A DNA stretch of 64,000 nt. It comes from Lepisosteus oculatus. Its lineage: Eukaryota > Chordata > Actinopteri > Semionotiformes > Lepisosteidae. A model generated the notes under the pieces. That model made no database searches, was not told the DNA's origin, and was given only the letters and a program-made list of their open reading frames with translations. The stretch covers positions 68,207,284 through 68,271,283 of the forward strand of contig NC_090698.1 in NCBI RefSeq assembly GCF_040954835.1, written 5' to 3'. Below, in pieces: positions 12,906 through 26,900 of the stretch. The translations under genes were made by a program, and so were the position numbers. How positions within the stretch are numbered: the stretch's first letter is position 1; every line of letters starts with the position of its first letter.

Positions 12906-14049
12906 TTGTCCTCTTGTCCATGAGACAAGCTCAGTGACCCCACTAAGAACTTTCTGTGGAATATATGTTTTATTAAAGCTGTTTCAAAGATCCAGCAGGG
13001 ACTTTTTCTAACCTAAGCTAATGAGTAGGACCTCCAATTGCCTTGGTTTCCATGCCATTAGATCAAGGTCACATTCTGTCATGGTGTGTGAGGAAGCCAA
13101 TGTGCGACCGTTTCGCCACAATAAAAGACACGCAGGTGCCTTTCATCCCCAGCACATTCAAATTTCTTCTTTCTCATCTAGGGAATAGGAGCAAGATAGA
13201 GATGTTTGGAAGTTTAAATGACATTTCTTCATTTTTTTCAGGTCATTTTTTCCCTTGTAATGAATCTTTTATTAGTGTACAATATAAACTATTAATGTTC
13301 TGTGTGCATAAGCCAAAAAGAAAGAATGTAAATAAAAGTCATTTCATCACAAACCATTGATGGTATCAAAGTATATTTGTTTTCCCTTTTTTTGTCTACA
13401 TTAACACTGTGAAGATACAATTGTTCAGACAATAATGCTTCATTCAACTGCTGTACCAGCATTCAAATGCTTTGCACCAATACTCCAGCATAATTACCTA
13501 TGATAAGATAAGCCCTATATTCTTAAGACAGGATGGTCAGGCTGGAGGCCAGGAGAGATGGCGATTAGCTGTGCATCTGCACTGTCCAGATGGCTGAGTG
13601 GATTTATCACACTGTGCCCCATTCCCAGTCTCAGGGCAGCGGTCTTGTTTGCTGGAGAATTACAACAGTGCTGAAACTAGACACGAGTGGACAGAGACAG
13701 AGAATCTGTGCAGCTCTCCTGGATGTGAAGTAGCCAGAGTGGCCAGGTAAGGACTAAACTAGTCTGTCTCGTAGGGATCTTTTGTTTCAGCCATGTGATT
13801 AGAATCTCAAGGCTATCATGGAAGCAGTTTCCCAATGATAAAAACTTTAAAAGAAGTAAAAGCATTGGTGTAGTTCCATACAGTAGTTCTCCACAAAAGG
13901 AAATATGGTTGTAAATGCTGAGGTACAGTACAAGCCTTGTAGAAAGAGAAAAACTACAGCTCCTGCAACTGCTATTACAGCTCTTAGAGCATTACCACAG
14001 TCTGTTGTTTGTACATTTGCACTGTACTGTAAAATGTGAATGTGCCTGT

Positions 14050-14281
14050 GTCTTATATACTGTATACTGTAATGTCTACATGTTCCATACCGTGAGCACA
14101 TATTGTGACTGTGTTGTGACTCCCCCATCTTTTGTATATTGTCCAATGTAACTATGTCATTAATGTTAATGCTCCTTTTGCACCTGTGTGGGTTTTGTGT
14201 TGAGCAGGTGCCAAATGTACCAAGGCAAATTCCTGTACCTAACACATACTGGCGAATAAAAGCGATTCTGATTCTGATCGC
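14050..14281 (+). repeat. Non-LTR retrotransposon 3' end
   Basis: The sequence ends 'ggcaaattcctgtacctaac', then 'ctggcgaataaaagcgattc', then a short (ATTCTG)n tail. This is the usual form of a fish LINE 3' end with its simple-repeat tail. The left limit is approximate. Confidence 0.5.
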
Positions 14282-14431
14282 AGACCATAAATTAAGAAGA
14301 ATAAGCATGTGTGGAAATAGAAAAATCTGACAATACATTTTAAATTCTTAGTCTATTGCTGCTTTCAATAAATGAGAATGCTAATTCATTCACACTTATG
14401 CGACAGAAAAGACTAAACCTAAAGAAGAGAT

Positions 14432-14645
14432 AAGTAATAGGTTTATTCCATGCTGAAAAAAAGAAGAAAGAAAACACAACGTTTCGGCCGTGGAGCCTTC
14501 TTCAGGTGTTTGACACCCACACAACTGAAGAAGGCTCCACGGCCAAAACATTGTGTTTTCTTTCTTCTTTTGTTCAGCATGGAATAAACCTATTACTTGT
14601 TCCTTTGCAGCCTACGCATGCTGACACAGCTCCCCACCTGAACTA
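14432..14645 (+). repeat. Palindromic (foldback) element, copy 2, with 13-bp target duplication
   Basis: Same element as at 10294: left arm 'aataggtttattccatgctg' and 'acgtttcggccgtggagcct', right arm 'gaaggctccacggccaaaac' and 'catggaataaacctattact', tail 'gcctacgcatgctgacacag'. CTAAAGAAGAGAT stands on both sides (14419-14431 and 14646-14658). Confidence 0.8.
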
Positions 14646-14989
14646 CTAAAGAAGAGATTACAGTTACCATTGCCATTTACTATGGCAAAAGAGGGGAAAC
14701 CATATTAACATGCCCTGTAGTCATGTATACTACAAAAATATAATGGCCTACATCTTACAGAAAAAGAAAGGAAAAACATGGAGATTTAAGGGTGGGGGGA
14801 CAGTGAAGAATGGAAGACAAATCTTGCTTGTTGCATGTAGGTTTTAGACCCATCGAATTATTTGGTGAATGGTGCTGTGGAATGCTTGAACCTGGTGCTG
14901 CAGTACAGGAAGGTGAAGGGTGAGACGAGGGTAAACCCAGACCAGCGTTGATTGGAGTGGGGCCAAGGCCTGACTCACAGACTCCTGGG

Positions 14990-17900
14990 ATGGCTGTGCT
15001 GCTCCTGCTGTGTGCGCCGGCTCTGCTTCTTCCAGCTCTGACTGCCGTCCAGGGTCACGAGTTCACCTTGTACAGGATGCAGCAGTACAACCTGCAGCAG
15101 CAGAAACACGGTAGGAAACTCCCCCTTTATACACAACCCATGCTTGGCATCATTCTCCCTGCTGTCTCCTGTCACAGGGGGCCTTTTGGGTCAAGAGGAA
15201 GAAATGAGAACTCCACTCCAAGTTATTACAGAGGAGTTTGGCTGTTAAGTGAAACCAAGCATAGATTACACATGGCCTGTAACTTCATACATTGTGCTGA
15301 ATTGTCACCCAGTCTATAAAGGTAGATCTCCTATATTCTTACTATAGTAGTCCAGTAACTACTCAACAATGTTATTATTCTGTAAGATTATTATATATTG
15401 TAACGCAACGGGGGCTTAGGCGGGCGCCCTTGCCGCATTAGGTCGGCCCCCCACTGTCGGGGGCTCGAACCCGGGACTCCCGCGTCACTCAACAGGGACC
15501 CAGCCCAGTGAGCTAAAGAGAGATCTCTCCACAGCCCAGGGGCTGTGGTCTTGCTATTACTGGGAAGGGCGGTGACGTCACCTGCTCTGGTACGCCGGTT
15601 CTTACACAGTACCTGTCGGCCGTAAGCGTTACAATATTTAAGAGGAGATTTCCATGTGAAGTTGGAATTGAGTGTGCCATTTACAGTATGTGAATTTGGC
15701 ACAGTAAATTTAGGTGGTATTGTTGAACTTTCACTGGCATTTAACATTTGTATAACATGTCTTGATTTTGCATTGGCATGGTTTCTAACAGTTTGTACAG
15801 TATCACTATTTTTACCATGTTTTCAGTGTGCTTTATAAAACTTCATAAAAGTGCTGCAGCACTAAAGAACCCCAGAAGGAGAGCCCCATCAAAATGTGTA
15901 AAGCTAATGGTTTACAAGGCCAATTGACTCAATCTTCCTGACAAAAAACAGCTTCCCATGACTGTATCCATGCTGTAGAGGACAAGCTGCATTACAGACT
16001 TGCTGATTGGTGATGGGTTGGGTTTCACTGATGGTCACACTGTGGATTATGTTGTTCAATGCTATGTATGCTGTCTGACACTTAGGGACCGGTTTGAATA
16101 GGCAGCTGTTGTTTGGATTGGGAAGGGTTTAAATTGAGATTAGAGATCTAGTAGAAGGTTATCATAAATCGGAGGTAATGCTTAGATTTTAAAGGGGCCC
16201 CTTGAATTTGCTTACTGTGCATGTGGGAAGGCCTGGTTTACACTGTGATCTTGTGGTGGAGTACTTACAGAGACAATGAGCCGATACCTCAGCTATATGA
16301 ATATACTGTATATATAGTTATATTATACATTTTATATTTATATTTTATATACTTTTTATTACACGCCTGTGATGTGTTAACAACTATTGCCCCAGAAATG
16401 ACGCATTGACATCAACAAACCATGAGGTTTACTAAAATGCATTTATGAATAATGATTATCCAATGCGGGGTGACACTGTAGCACGGTAGTCAGCGCTGGG
16501 GCCCTGTTTGGAGTTTGGAGTTTTTCCCCATGTTCATGAAAGTTACCTCTGGGTTCTTCAGTATCCTCCTACAGTTCAAAGGCATATAGTACTGCTAGGC
16601 TAACTTGCTTCTGATAAAATTAGCTCTAATCTGAGGCGTGTTTGTCTGTGTGGTCCTTTTGATGGACTGGCATCCCTTCCAGGTATAGCCTAGGGTTCCC
16701 CCACAACTCTAAATTAGATAAACATATCGAAAATGGACGAATGGATTATCCAATGCACAAATAGTGCCTAAAATGATTTCATCCCCTCATACTCAAGCTG
16801 TAATGAATGATATACTGTTGTAGAGTCCTTTAAGTGTCTATATCTTGAGAAAGTAAAATAAAATACAGAAATAAATCCAGAAAAAAGTTCTAGTTTTAAA
16901 TTTATTTGGACTTATCGACGTTTTTGCTTTGTTATTTACTCCATTAGTAATGATAAAATAGATATGACCGATAGATGCCTATATGACCTGTTTGGTGGTG
17001 TTGTGGCCTATCTGAATTTGGTTCTGGTTCCTTAGGTTGTCGTGGAGCGCTAGTGGTAGCTGAAGCCCGCACCGTGGAGGAGAGGGTTCTGACTCGGCGG
17101 TGTGTGGTGATGAGGCTTGCGGACTTCACTCTGGACCGGTACCAGGATGCCCTGAGACACAACGCAGCCTCTGTTCTCATTCTGGTGCCACAAAACATCT
17201 CATCTGTCCCTCAGGATGTTATCCAGGTACAGTATTATAGATACCCCCCACATCACAAAATTATAATACAAAAGCACTCTGTTTATGGACCATGAAAAAC
17301 AGTACTGCACTGTCCATATCAGGCTATTATACACCTAGATATTACAGATACGAGGAACTGGTAATATATTGTTGTGTCAAACGAATGACAGCAATTCAGG
17401 TGTCCGTGTAGCAGAAGTCTTTTTTATTACATATGCATATGGGAGCCTAGCTCTTGCAAGCCAGGCTCAAAGAATTATTACAAAGAATGGTCTTTATATA
17501 CAGCAAAGTCTCTAAAACCTGTCCATAAAAGGGATTTGACATTGGCTGTGCACATGTCAAATCAGAGCAGTCAAGCAAGTTCCTAATTATTTTTGTAACT
17601 TTGCCAGGAACATATGGCAGTTATGCCTTGCAACATAATGTTGACAATTCAGTATATATAGGCAAAAGCAGAACTACATACTATACTTTCACAACCATTG
17701 GAGTGGAAAGTTACAAGATACAAGTGTATAAAATATAAAAGACTTATACCTAAATTAAGAATATTTCCCTCAGTATTGATAAACATACTTGTCCATATTG
17801 TTTTAAGACATAAAAAGAGAATCACATAATAAGAGTATCAAACAGATCTTTTTTGTTTTAAAAAAGTTTTCAATATAACAAATCTTCAAACCAAAAAAGG

Positions 17901-20900
17901 AACTGATTTAGACTAATTAATCATAAACCAAAACTTGCCCATGAATGAAAAATGTAATTTTAAAATGAATAATTATTGCAGCTCTACCACGCACCCAGAC
18001 AGTTCTCGACAAAAAGATTTATAACCATTTACAAATCATTTAATTTCATTTAAAACCTGGAGCTGAGAAAATTGCTTTTCTTTCTGTGTTCAAATAGACA
18101 TGGTCTATGTATGTGCTCTTCTTAAAATGTCTCTTTAGGTGAAATGTACAACAGCATTGACTTATTTACTGTATAAATACAAAGGATCAAAACAGATCCA
18201 AGGCTCAGACTCATTACTGTACTTAATTCTCATTACCATCAAAACATGCTGAAATATTTGGGGATCAAAATGAAGATACAAGCATCTTGAACTTTGCATT
18301 CTATCCCAAATTAATACCTTTTCATTGGAAAACATGATTGAGAATTATTTTATTAAAATTACCAAATGAAAATCCCTAACATGCACTTAAACTTAATAAA
18401 GTCCATTTTTGCATGGGCAAGCACACCCAGTAGGCAAACTGAGATGCTGCAAGAACTGATAGATACTGTAAGTGAGGCTTTACATAAACTTTATAAACCA
18501 ATTATTTCAAATGAAAATGCTCTATGAAATACAGCATATCATGTCCATGAGCATTAGGTCAAAAACATTTGACAAGAAAGCTGACATTTTTAAAACATCC
18601 TATACATCTGCAGTCATCAATGTAAATTGTACAGAAATGAACAATTGTACTGTATATGTTCTGTACCTCTCTCTCTCTGCAGGATTACTAAACATGAAAA
18701 CAATATCACAGATTAATGTAGTTTTCCATAAACTTTTTGTTTTCATTAAAACCAAATAATCAAATTGAAAAATTCAACTCATCTTAGATAAAAAAAAAAT
18801 AATTTACAGGTTAGTCCACAGTATTCCTCTCTTTACCACACAAACTCTATCCTATATCACCCAAAAAACCTGAAATACACCCAGCTTCTAACATATGAAT
18901 TCAGTCACCTTCTGTGTCCTGGCAGAGGTTCATGGTGAGTGAGGCAGAGGTGGTGATGAATGACACTCTGATGCCAGTCTATGCTGCTATGGAGGAAGAG
19001 GAGCTGCTCTCGATGTATGAAGAGATGAAGGCTGCCTCTCTGGCACTGCAGTCCTCCTCACCTCTGCAGGGTGAGGCACATTAGGGACCCCTTGAGGAGA
19101 TCCTCTCCGAAAACTGTATTCCTTTCATGGAGAAACTTCCTCTAGTTACCCCGAGAATCCAAAAAAGAGAAGAGGAATTTCCAAAATCATAGTTGTTTTG
19201 ATAACATTAATCTTTTTCTAAAGGAGTATTCACAGTGGTGTCAAACAGACATTGTAGGAAATGTCCAAATCACTGCATGTAATTTCCACAGGCTTCCTGA
19301 TGTATCACTGTCAAAACAGAACATTTTCCATTGTACTCCTCTTTTCAATATTTTTCCTTTTTTTGTACAGATGCACAATTCTGTGACGGTCTTCTTCAGA
19401 ATTCAAGCCATATTGTTTTAAACCACAAGTTATTCCTGACCTGCGTTTTGTACTGAGAAAATGTAGACCTAGAGTCACTGGCTTTGCAGATGACAAAGTT
19501 TACATATTAGCTACTATAACTGTCACCATTTTATATATAACGTCACCACTGCAATATAACGTCATATTCACTGCTCAAGTGTAGTTTACTTTGGGTTGTT
19601 GTGAGCGCCTTTTTCACATTTCTGTGGTTTTGAATATTTGTGATGTTTCTGAACACTGTGAATGTAATATTACTAAATTACATTTTTTCTCACTCAGAGC
19701 TTAATTAAAAATCAAAGTTGCTATAGTAGTAGGTAGGCTTTCAGTAAATTGTTGAAGCTCATAAAATACATATGTTATGCCTTATGATGGTGTCTAAGGT
19801 ATCTACGAGTTCCACAGCAGTGGATATAACTGTGTTCTCTCCTTCAGTCCTTTCCAGCATGGTCACAGCAAATGGGTTCCAGATATTTGTTGGCAGTGAT
19901 ATTCCCATCAAGCCCATCAGTGACACAGCCTTCATCACTCTGGAGGTGAGATTGGCTGAAAATTGTTGTTTGTGGACCACATTCACGCATCATGTTTGTT
20001 AATTATTCTCAAGCATAGTAAGTACCTTATTTTGGGGAAAAAAGTTAATAAGATCAATAATAACCCAGACCTTAGCTTCCAGTCACTTTTGTCTCATTTT
20101 ATGGTCAAACCATCCTAAGTCCTTTCACAAGGCAATAAGTACTACAAAAGTTGAATTACTGTAAGTAGCACTAATTTTTTTTAATAAAAAGTGAGCACAT
20201 AATTAAAACATGATACCTGCCTGTGCCTACATTCTCATTTTAGATCAATAAAATCTCATTTTTATTAATTAAAAAGTTGAATTTTCACAGAACGTTGTAA
20301 ATTAAAAAATGTTAACTGTAATTAACATTTTAATTTCTGATCTCCATCCATCACTGTACAGGAACAGCCTGTAACAATTACTTCAAGAGACTAACAGCAA
20401 GGATTGTTAATGTGTGCCAAAGTAACTGCAACTGATTCTCAGCGTTCAGCCGAAGACTAACCAACAGCTGGACAATTAGACAGATATAAGTTACACATGA
20501 AGGTCCCAGAACAGAACATTCTATACAGTACGTTTCAGGACCCACGCTGGTTCCATCAAATGCACTTATTTTACTGTATGGAAACATTGTGAAGAGCTAA
20601 AGTTATCCGATCTACTAAAATACAACCATATACAGTAGCTGCAGCTTGCAAAACATACGGAAAAAAAACATACTTCTATAAAACCACAGAAGAACTGGAT
20701 TACTGTTCTGGAGAGTATTGTGAATGCACAGAACAGAGTTTGCAAAATAAAATAAAAAAACACTCTTTTAGCTTCTGAGAGCATACTATGCCACAAGTCA
20801 ACATGAAATTGAAACAAAAATCAGACGTTGTGGTCAAGTTACAGAGTGATAAAAAGTTTCTGCTACCTGACCAGATAGATACAGTAGATCTTGGTTTTTA

Positions 20901-23900
20901 ACTGTGTTACAGGGAGTTCTGTTTGGAACAGGAGAGGACCTGCCCACAGTTGTCATTACAGCTCATTATGACTCCTTTGGGATAGCGCCTGTAAGTCACC
21001 TTTAGGTCCTGTGTCTAAGCTAAATAAAATATGGCTTCTCAAGCCATTGTATAGGTACTGACTACAAAAGGCAGTATAAAAGGATTTTTGCAAAGACCAG
21101 AATACTGCTATGAAATAAAGGAACAGCTGACATATTGCAGATAGTTCTACTTTTTGGGTAACTGAAAGCAACATTAAACATCATGGGGTATTCTAAGGAA
21201 CAGAAAACAAGTTAAGAGAAAAAAAAAAGAACAGCTTTTCTCAGAATGGAAGTTGTGCTGCTAAGATTTATGAGAAAATATCTGTAACAATGGGATTTGG
21301 TGCCTCAAGCAGATAAATCAAATCCTTCTGGCACAAGGATGACTGTTAATTACCCCAATTAGCCTTTCACTGCTGGGAAGCTGAAAAGGGCATTGTCAAT
21401 TATCTCAAAACCATATTGTACTGTACGATTAGGAATATATTGTTAAGATGCCATTACATGAATTTCTACATTTTTTTAAGAACCTAAACATTTTCATACA
21501 GTGTGGCATTTTCACAATACTTGTTAGGAATACTTTGGTTTAAATTATAATTCTTTTGTAGTCCTCAGGCCACTACCATTGTTCTGTACTGTACTGTATA
21601 CTATACCTATACTGTACACCAACATTCCAGCTCTTTTTCTTTGTCCTACAGTGTATGGCTTGAGTACTATTTTGAGCTAATTTTGTCACCCTCTGTTAAC
21701 TGGAATTTACTTCAGAAAGAGATACAGTATGGTTTTGCCAAAACAGAATAATAAAAAGGTCAAAAAGAACTTAAGTAATAAAATGTGCATACAGTGTATT
21801 GTAAGAAGCTGAATGTTTAAGACAAAAAAGGCAAAGCAAAGTTATAGTACAAAGCAAAACAATATGTGCAGGTTTGCTAAATAGATATCACAGTTTTCGG
21901 CTTTTTGTGCTTTTTTGACTGTATCGGTACAGGATGACTATTACACCCACTGCAAAAGTAGATTCATGGTTGCTTATGAACAATCCCAATTTTATTATCA
22001 GAATCCTGTATTTTATAATGCTAATTTAAAATATAGTATGCCCGGCCAATTTCTGAAATGCTGAGAAGTAGAAATACCTGTTTTGCTTGCTGTGTAACTC
22101 TGTGTGCTTGACAGTGGCTCTCGTATGGAGCGGATTCCAATGCTAGTGGCGTGGCTGTTCTCCTGGAGCTGGTCAGACTCTTCCACAGACTCTACAGTGA
22201 CGCCCACAGTCAGGCCAGGTAAATTACACTGAGGCCAGAGGGAAAGGAGCTCCAGGTTGAGAGTGAGAGGGAAATGTAATAAAAGCAATGAAGCAGTCCT
22301 GTAGGTGTCAGGCATTGCGAAAGGTAGGGAAGTGGAGATACAGATATCAGAGAAGTGTAGGTGAGGGATAACAGTGAAAGAACAGGGAGCGAGAGAACAT
22401 TTTAGGACAGAGTGACTAACATTAGAAATCACTTTCAAACAAAAAAGAACAGTGAAGACAAACCTACAACAATATGTTTATTTTTTGTCTCAGGTACAAT
22501 ATTCTTTTCTCTCTAACGGGAGGAGGGAAGTACAATTACCAAGGAACAAAGAGGTGGATTGAAGAAAATCTGGACCACACAGGTGGGTCAGGAGGCGGTG
22601 TGTGAATTGTTTAAGGGGGACAGAGGACTGGAATTGGGGGGAAAAATCCATTGAATTTATTATTATTTAAGGAGGTTTTTTGATTAGTTTGTTCCTCTGT
22701 CTCCAGTGAAACTGGTAATTTTTCATTTGCAAAAAACTCTGTCCACATAATAAAAAAAAACACAGTTTGGGATTTTTAGAGATTTTTTTTGCTATTGTGA
22801 CCCAGTCTATATCTGTGAGTTCCAGAACAGTAGTTAGAAAACATTACTATATAGAGGGAGATGCTAACTGGTATTCTCTGAGACAAATGTACCTTTACCA
22901 AATATGAAAAAAGACCAAACTGATGCATGAATGCCCTCTGTACTGTGTCTACAGAGTCTAGCTTGCTTCATGAAAATGTGGCCTTTGTACTGTGCCTGGA
23001 CACATTAGCCAATGGTGAAGGGCTCTATCTTCATGTATCCAGACCTCCGAAGCCTGGAACAATACAGCATGCTTTCATTCAAGAGCTGGATCAGGTAAGT
23101 CTTGTGCTAGACTGAGTTTTCTTTGTGTCCCAGACTGACACCAGTTTTGAAAGTCCTATTCTGGATGTGCTGTCACTTTCACAGGAGAAAGATATATGAG
23201 CAATACTGTCTCCCTTGGATTCTGTGGCTACCACATATCCAGATGTGACAGAATTCCTCTTTTTTATTTGGCTGACACTTACAGTATATCCAAAGCAACT
23301 AATATTTTTAACCTTTTATGGCGAGACCAATCATTTTCGAAATGCATTTCTCAAGTCCCAAACTATAGAAATGATCCTGGTATTTTACTGGAACTATTCA
23401 GGCAAAGTACAAAAACACCAACAACAGTGTTTTACATGGGATTCAAACCCACAATCTTCTAGTTATAAGTGTGGGTACCCTGCCGCTGCTACACAATGTT
23501 GCCAAATACTGTATTGAGTTGAATATGATCTAGGAAACACCAATAGATTATTACAGGGTTAATATCTGATAAGTGAGAATTCTAAAATGGATTTTATTTG
23601 AGTTTTGATAGAAAGTTAACTCTCAAGCATGTGGAATAAGAAAGTAATATGATACTTACATTAGGTGTACCTACTCTGTCATTGATATTGTTCTTTATGG
23701 GATTTACAGTATACAGGGATTTGTGCATATTTAAAAAAAAAAACTGTAGAAACAAAAGGCCTTTGGCCTCCACAGCTTTGATCCACATGGTTCAGGAGTT
23801 TCTGTTTCACTTGAACCTATCCGAACCAGTGTGCCATAATCATTCTTCTCTGTCCAGCAATGGCAACTATTTAAAGACTGATAACACCTGCCATTGACAG

Positions 23901-26900
23901 CAGCCATTGAGTCATACAATTACGGATTCCAGGCTAGGTCTACCCTTTCAGGTAGAGTCCAGTGAGTATTTCTCCTTTTTTTTTTCTCTCTGGAAGGTGA
24001 TATCTTCCCGCTTCCCTTCAGTGAAGTTCGGAATAGTCCACAAGAAGATTAACCTGGGGGAGCGGGCGCTCTCCTGGGAACATGAGCGCTACGGGATGCG
24101 TCGCATTCCTGCCTTCACCTTGTCCCACCTGGAGGATCCCCGCAGTGGGCTGAGGGGCTCCATCCTGGACACGGTGTGAGTCTCAGCAGTGGCTTCTCCT
24201 TCCTCCTCCTTCACAATGGAAGGAGTAATTCTTTAAATACTGTGGCACCTGTCAGATCAATTTTTTAAGTTTGGTTCAGAAGTATTATTAAGTGTTTTTG
24301 CTGTGGTTTCACTTCAAAGGTAAAGTTCTTCTAACAATATTTGATTATTAAAAAGGTTAAAAAAAACTAAAGTACATAAAACCAAAGGTGAGAGAAAAGT
24401 GACATCATAAATACATTGTGTACATTTATATAATTTCATAAATATATAGTTCTTATAGTTTAGTCTATATAAAGTACCGTAGGTAACATATGAAGATAAT
24501 TTCTTTACTCTTCTAATTGTCTTTCAACTAAATTAATGCGTTTTTAAAATCTAATTTTGTTGGAACAGTAGCCAAAGAATTTAAGTCACTTCTCTGGACA
24601 CTTTTTTGTTGTCCAGCTGAATTTCCTATCTTATTTTTACCAGACAAAAAGTTTGTCTACTTTGGCTTTGTAAATTATCCCAATCCCTAAAATCTGTGTT
24701 TGCTTGGTATTTGTTTGTACTTAGGTGGAGGGTCGAAGTACAAAATTAGAGAAGGAATTAAACTTTGCGATTTACAGTAGAAAGTTTTACGTTTTGTGTG
24801 TATGAGTGAATCTTGTGTCTTGTTCCTAAGGACCCAGACTGACATGAAGAAACTAAGGCGTAATGCTGTTATAATAGCAGAATCAATGGCACGATTCATG
24901 TACAACTTAACTAAAAAGGTACAGTATCTTTCCTTTTTGTGTAGAATTAATTTTAAAATACAGTATGAACAAGATGTGCTCATTATCTAAGATAAATATA
25001 TTTAAATACTGTAATGAATAGGGGTGCGGTAATTAAAAAGTAAGGCGGTTATTCAATAACAAAATCAAATAAGAATCAGGTCCAACTACCAACTTACTAG
25101 GTACTGTAAGCAAATAATGAAGATTAATAATTTCACCCCCTAAAGCCAGGGATTTACTGAGCATTACACAGTGCAGTATGTGTGCCTTCTGCTTTCCAGC
25201 ACAGCTTCATAATCAAGTAATGTCAAGATCCAAACTTTAGAAAGCACTAACATTTATCAACAATAAATAACACAACGTTACAAACACGCAACATTACACA
25301 GCATACAATGGTTACAAAAATTAACAGGTCTGTGAGCTCTAGTGCCCTGTCTTTTACAGACATAGGAAACATAGAACACTGTACTATCCTTTTAATCTAA
25401 ATACAACACAACACCTTAACAGGTGTTGGCCAAAGAGAAATAAAATGCTTCCTAATAAATAAAATACTTAACCAGGACTAAATCTCCCTCTCTAAATAGA
25501 TGCTCACAAATGAATGGTGACAAATTTATCTATTCTAGAGAAAGGCATCACTAAAATAGGAGAGACATTTGTCGATTGAGGATTGGACAACAAAGGGAAT
25601 CAGAATTTCCTGGAACAAATAAGACAGTAATCTTTAACAAAACTCAAATGGGTCGAAACCCATTTAGATTACCTGGGCAAAATCTGTTTTCAAGCCTGAT
25701 TTGAAAGAGGTACTCCATCACAACACAAATGTCAGTGATGATGATGAATGGTGATGATGATGTTCGTTCCTGTTCTTCCTCTGTATGTTCCTGTACTTTT
25801 CTGTGGTCCATTACTATGGAGACCAGGTTACAGACCTCATTAGGAATGGCCAAACAGTGAAGTTATTTAACCCAAATAAATGAATACACTCATTTAATCA
25901 GCTGTACCTTTTGCCCTGTTTGCTTCTCTACAGTAGGTCCTCAATAACCCCATTGACAGCTATTGCATACTTCATATGAAACTAGCTCTATTTAAATATC
26001 TGTCTAAATGGATCAGTAGGAGTTTCCATTATATTCATATCCACCTGTCAATTCTTCCATTTCATGGTGCATGTGGTACCGTACAATGAAACATTGTTTA
26101 ATTTAAATCTGTTGCTCACACAAACGCAAAGTTAGAGAAAATGTTTTTGGGGTTATGCCAGACTTATAATTATAATCACACTGCAGTGATACACATTTTT
26201 TCAGCTTTCCATGCATTTAGAATGCAGGACTTGAAGTAAGCTTTAATGAATAAAAAAGCATCTCTACTAACCTCCCACTGGTGTTCAATTTCATATTTAT
26301 TTCAGGGTTCCCCAAAAGAGCTTCCTGTTTTCAGAGGCCACATGGTAAGAAAATCATGCAGTTCTAAATAACAGAACAGGGAATACAGGAATACTATCAA
26401 GAGTTTAGGAATTCTATGCTGCTGCCCTCCAGTGTTTGTAACATGCCATTAAACCAGTTATAGCAAATGAGTGCAATCCATCTACAGGATCTTATCCCAT
26501 CTCCTGTTTTTGGAAGTAAGAAAAATACTTTAATCTTTGCATTTTTTGTCATTATTTGTAAGCTTTGTGTGTGTATTTAGTATTCTTTTCCTTTCATTGT
26601 TCTGATACATTAACATATTTACATAGTGATAACTAAACTAAACTTTGTTTTCATTCCTACTAAATTGTCAATTGCTTAACACCTTGCCTTTTTTCAAGAG
26701 CTGAAAAAAACTGAACAGGTCAAATCACCTGATTATGCAGTTAATTAACAGCTAAATTAAATAGAGTTCAGGAGGACATAACACCAGAAAAGACAAGGTC
26801 TTTCAGATTGTGTGTCCCCACTGGATGAGCTTGTGCTAACAAGGCAAGCGAAGCCAGTAATAGAAATATTCTGGCTTCCCAACATGAAATAGAAAAATGA

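Larger units (their letters stand above)
4831..14989. other. Intergenic region between FAM219A and the nicalin-like gene
   Basis: About 10 kb of AT-rich DNA. It contains SINE and LINE remnants, two complete palindromic elements and one member of a two-copy repeat, each listed separately. The longest open frames (for example 13847-14338 on the minus strand) run through repeat sequence and lack family resemblance. I see no gene. Confidence 0.6.

Noticed and set aside
13847-14338. 163-codon minus-strand frame
   Set aside because: Lies on the reverse of a LINE-type 3' end, with cysteine- and isoleucine-rich random-looking sequence.
14948-14989. N-terminal extension of the nicalin-like protein upstream of ATG 14990
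   Set aside because: The upstream open stretch begins with TTG and has no ATG; ATG 14990 is directly followed by a good signal peptide.
22013-22438. 141-codon minus-strand frame
   Set aside because: Antisense to exon 6 of the nicalin-like gene, whose plus-strand frame is clearly the coding one.
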